A stretch of DNA of 64,000 nucleotides, from positions 60,254-124,253 of the forward strand of contig WIXG01000237.1 in assembly GCA_009869945.1 (NCBI GenBank). The letters run 5' to 3'. The stretch's first letter is position 1; each line of letters starts with the position of its first letter. Positions 61,322 to 64,000 of this stretch are shown here, piece by piece. The DNA is from Mesaphorura yosii. Taxonomy: Eukaryota; Arthropoda; Collembola; Poduromorpha; Tullbergiidae. The translations under genes were made by a program, and so were the position numbers. Below the pieces are notes generated by a model. That model was given only the letters and a program-made list of their open reading frames with translations. It did no database searches and was not told the DNA's origin.

Positions 61322-63774
61322 ATGTACGCACGTGGAGTCCTCCTCGCCTCTGCTTTGACACTGTTGTGTTCAGTCTCCCTCGTCAGCGGAGTCTCTCTTG
61401 ACGAATTCCTCTCAAGAAATTCCGAAGTTCGAGATGTAAGTTCCCAGACACAGCGTTAATAATCTGCGACACGGAATTTCGGATTAGATTTCCAATCTCG
61501 ACACTCTCGAGTCACCGCCACTCGAGCACTTGTAGCGAATAAATTATATCAGCCCAGAAAATAAAGCTGGTATGGAATTCATTAGTGAATATTTGGCAAG
61601 GCTTATCGTTTTTAAATTGCCCAAGAGAGTTCCTCGGTTTCACAAGTGCGTGCGTGGAGTGGAGGAACGTGTTGAGCGAATTGACAGCCTAAAAATAAAA
61701 CATTTGCCAAATGATACTCATTACACCGTTTTTCGTTTCTAAGTCAAGCGTAATGTAGTTCAGGGCTGTTAAGATGTTTTGACTTGGGCGCAGAAGCTAT
61801 TTTCGTGTGTGTCAAACAGCTCACTAAATCATCAGCTCAAATTGTAACACATTCCTTTATCTATTCGCATTTTTGTACCTAATTCGTGTCTCTCATTTCG
61901 GTTTTTGCAGTTCTTCGATTACATCATGCGAATCAAATTTTTCAATATCAGCTTGTCGTATCAGCCTGGAACCATCTTCGCTCCGTCGAATGATGCAATG
62001 GCAGCGTACAAGGCGACGAGACAAGTGAATGAGAGTGCTTTACTATACCATTACTGTAAGAATTGCTTTCATTCACAGAAGCCATTGTTTCAAAAGAAGT
62101 CATGCTGGCTTGAACAGCACTCCAACGATGTTTAATTTGGTTTGCGTTGCAGGCAACAGTCCGTACTTTTACAGGGATTTAGAGTCAAAGGAGTCCGTGA
62201 CTTCGTTTCCGTCTGGGAATACGCCAATCTGGATTTCAAGAAAGGGTTCTTCGCTGTTTGTGAACGACGCGATTTTGAAGCGAAGTGACATGGTCTTTGA
62301 GACGCCACAGTAAGCAGCAGATTCATTAAAGTGATTAGATTGCAATCTGCATTCTTCACAAAAAATATTTAATCAGCATGCAGAGACCAGCATTGTTCTG
62401 TAGGACGCACGGTGCATCGCTCCGATGCGTTAACCGTATAATTAATCTGTCGAAGATTTCCATTCTAATCAAAATGTCACGCCTTTCAGCAAACAAGTTG
62501 TGCACATAATCGATCAAGTGCTGGAGTCCACTCTGAGAACGAACGAAGGGCGCGGCAATGATAACCCGACCGCGAAGGATTTATTGGATCAGCCGAATTA
62601 TTACGACGTCATGGGAGATTACAGAATCTCGTAAGTCACTTCTGTTCATCTTCTTCTGTTTAGCATTCGTGACAGCGTGAGCATGACAAGATTGTGAGAT
62701 TTGGTTTGTGTTGACTCATGCTTACATAATTTGAGTGCACATAATAAAGTACAAGGTTAATCATATCAATTGTTTCCAATTAAGGATGATTCCTATTCCA
62801 ATTTTTACCGTGTTTATAATAAAGTCATGTTCTCACTGATCCATGTAACGATGTAACTGATATCCATTCTGATCCATCACATGTAACAAAGTCCGTCTAC
62901 GTTTTTCCAGGATATTTTCGAAGCAGGTCAGCAGGCAGGGCAAGCTGTACTTATACACAAACTTTACAAAAGCCACGTACTTTATTCCCATCGACAGAGC
63001 ATTAGAGGTAAGTTAATGAGTCCCAGTTCCAATGCACACCACCTTAAAGTATAGAAACGTGATAGTGCAAGTACAATGGCTTTCGCCGCCTTTCGCAGAA
63101 ACTCAATCCGAACAAAATTGGAGAACGCGTTATCGAAGGGCACGTTATTCCCGATGCCGCGATATTTCTGCGCACTGCCGACCTCGGAGTGCCAGTTGAG
63201 GCCTTCAGACCACCAGAGTTCAGCGCCAATACTCCAATCTTGATTACGTTCAAAAAGGATATTGGACTTCGCGGCCACAACTACAAGGACATGTGTAAGC
63301 GACAAACAAGCGAAAGACAAAAGCCCAGCGCATTGCATTCCGGACAGTGAAAATGGAACAGATTCCAGCATCATAAGTTCGTTTGTTTTCACTTTCCAGG
63401 GTTCGTGAATAGCGATAATCGTCAAACTGACCCAAGGTTTCACAAGGGCGTGGTTCAGGCAGAAATCGTACGAGGAAATATTATTGTAAAAAATGGAGTA
63501 GTTCATCTCATCAGCAAACCGTTGGTCTTGATTGACACAAATGTGTACGAAACGTTCAAGGTGAGATTGCGCATTGATCTCAAACACGTGTACGTTGCTC
63601 GCTTTTACTTGAATATTGTGAAAATTCTATGTTTAGTGGTACTCCGATAAACAAGTCTGGAGCATGAAAGAATTCTTCAAGTTCGTCGAGGACAACGCGA
63701 AAAATGAGATTGAAAACATTCTGAAAAGGTCGGATCCGAATGAAGCCGTAACTCTGTTTGTACCAAGCGACCGG
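61322..63774 (+). CDS. Fas1: Fasciclin-1, 5' part (runs off the window)
   Basis: Fasciclin-1 is a cell-surface adhesion protein, GPI-anchored in insects, built of four FAS1 domains and active in axon guidance. Eight exons are visible: 61322-61435, 61911-62055, 62153-62309, 62490-62630, 62911-63007, 63099-63294, 63400-63560 and 63637-63774. They encode 383 residues in one frame. A signal peptide (VLLASALTLLCSVSLVSG) is followed by the first FAS1 domain with TIFAPSNDAMAAYK and ALLYHY, a long middle part (NYYDVMGDYRIS, YFIPIDRALE) and the C-terminal FAS1 motif IVKNGVVHLISKPLVL. A second domain begins with WSMKEFFKFVEDNAKNEIEN and ends in the window at VTLFVPSDR. The last exon ends at a good donor (GTGAGT), and the remaining exons lie beyond position 64000. 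Confidence 0.94.
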
Positions 63775-63828
63775 GTGAGTTTCATGTACTTGAAATTTCG
63801 ACTCAGCACATAACAAAGTGTTATAATA

Positions 63829-63939
63829 CAGAGGGTTGCCCATTCGTTTTGAGACGACTTCGAAACCGCGAGCGCTGTAACCTTCTCCGGAAAGCGCTAA
63901 AACGATGCCCTCCACTTTGGGGTCAATTTTCTTCGGCAT
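63829..63939 (-). mobile_element. Transposase N-terminal fragment in Fas1 intron
   Basis: On the strand opposite to Fas1, an ATG at 63939 opens MPKKIDPKVEGIVLALSGEG, followed by YSARGFEVVSKRMGN. This resembles the helix-turn-helix start of Tc1/mariner-type transposases. After about 37 residues the frame runs on into unrelated sequence, so the piece is truncated. Terminal repeats were not identified; one end may lie beyond the window. Confidence 0.5.
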
Positions 63940-64000
63940 TTTGAAAAATATTTACAATAGCTGACATTTTTTAGTAAAACGGACGTATTTCCTACACATA

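Overview
The window is animal nuclear DNA, most likely from an arthropod. Coding regions are split by short GT-AG introns, often 60-90 bp. One alpha-tubulin gene carries an intron directly after its ATG, and Cubilin, Fasciclin-1, PHF14, TMED7 and GatC homologues are all present. I cannot name the species; the short introns and gene set would fit a compact pancrustacean genome, but that is inference.

Layout. Positions 1-10168 hold no gene I can support, apart from a decayed Tc1-family DNA transposon at 1504-2736 with matching terminal inverted repeats and TA duplications. A complete six-exon alpha-tubulin gene lies on the minus strand (10169-11880). After about 7 kb without a supported gene come two intronless histone genes on the plus strand: an H2A with a tail about 56 residues longer than normal (19328-19894) and an H4 that has lost its first four residues and carries 12 substitutions in or next to its fold (20474-20770). 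Each has a TATA box, a CCAAT-type element and a histone 3' stem-loop.

From 39409 down to 22300 runs a giant minus-strand Cubilin gene: signal peptide, coiled-coil stalk, about eight EGF-like domains and 27 CUB domains. The last CUB is cut in the middle. Head-to-head with it is a plus-strand gene for an unrecognised coiled-coil protein (40471-42144). TMED7 (43091-44095), GatC (44667-45301) and PHF14 (47896-53860) follow on the same strand. After about 7 kb of apparently gene-free DNA the window ends inside a Fasciclin-1 gene (from 61322), whose last visible intron contains a transposase fragment.

The genes are ordinary single-copy animal genes with no operon logic. The most unusual part is the histone pair: two strongly divergent core histones with intact reading frames, next to each other and away from any visible standard histone cluster, as expected for specialised (perhaps germ-line) nucleosome variants. 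Other oddities are a CUB domain without any cysteine, a symmetric 30-codon exon inside CUB25, a tandemly duplicated splice donor in PHF14 and a GC-AG intron in alpha-tubulin. Splice junctions were assigned by hand from frame, phase and consensus; the exon sums of tubulin, PHF14, TMED7, GatC and the coiled-coil gene are all divisible by three.
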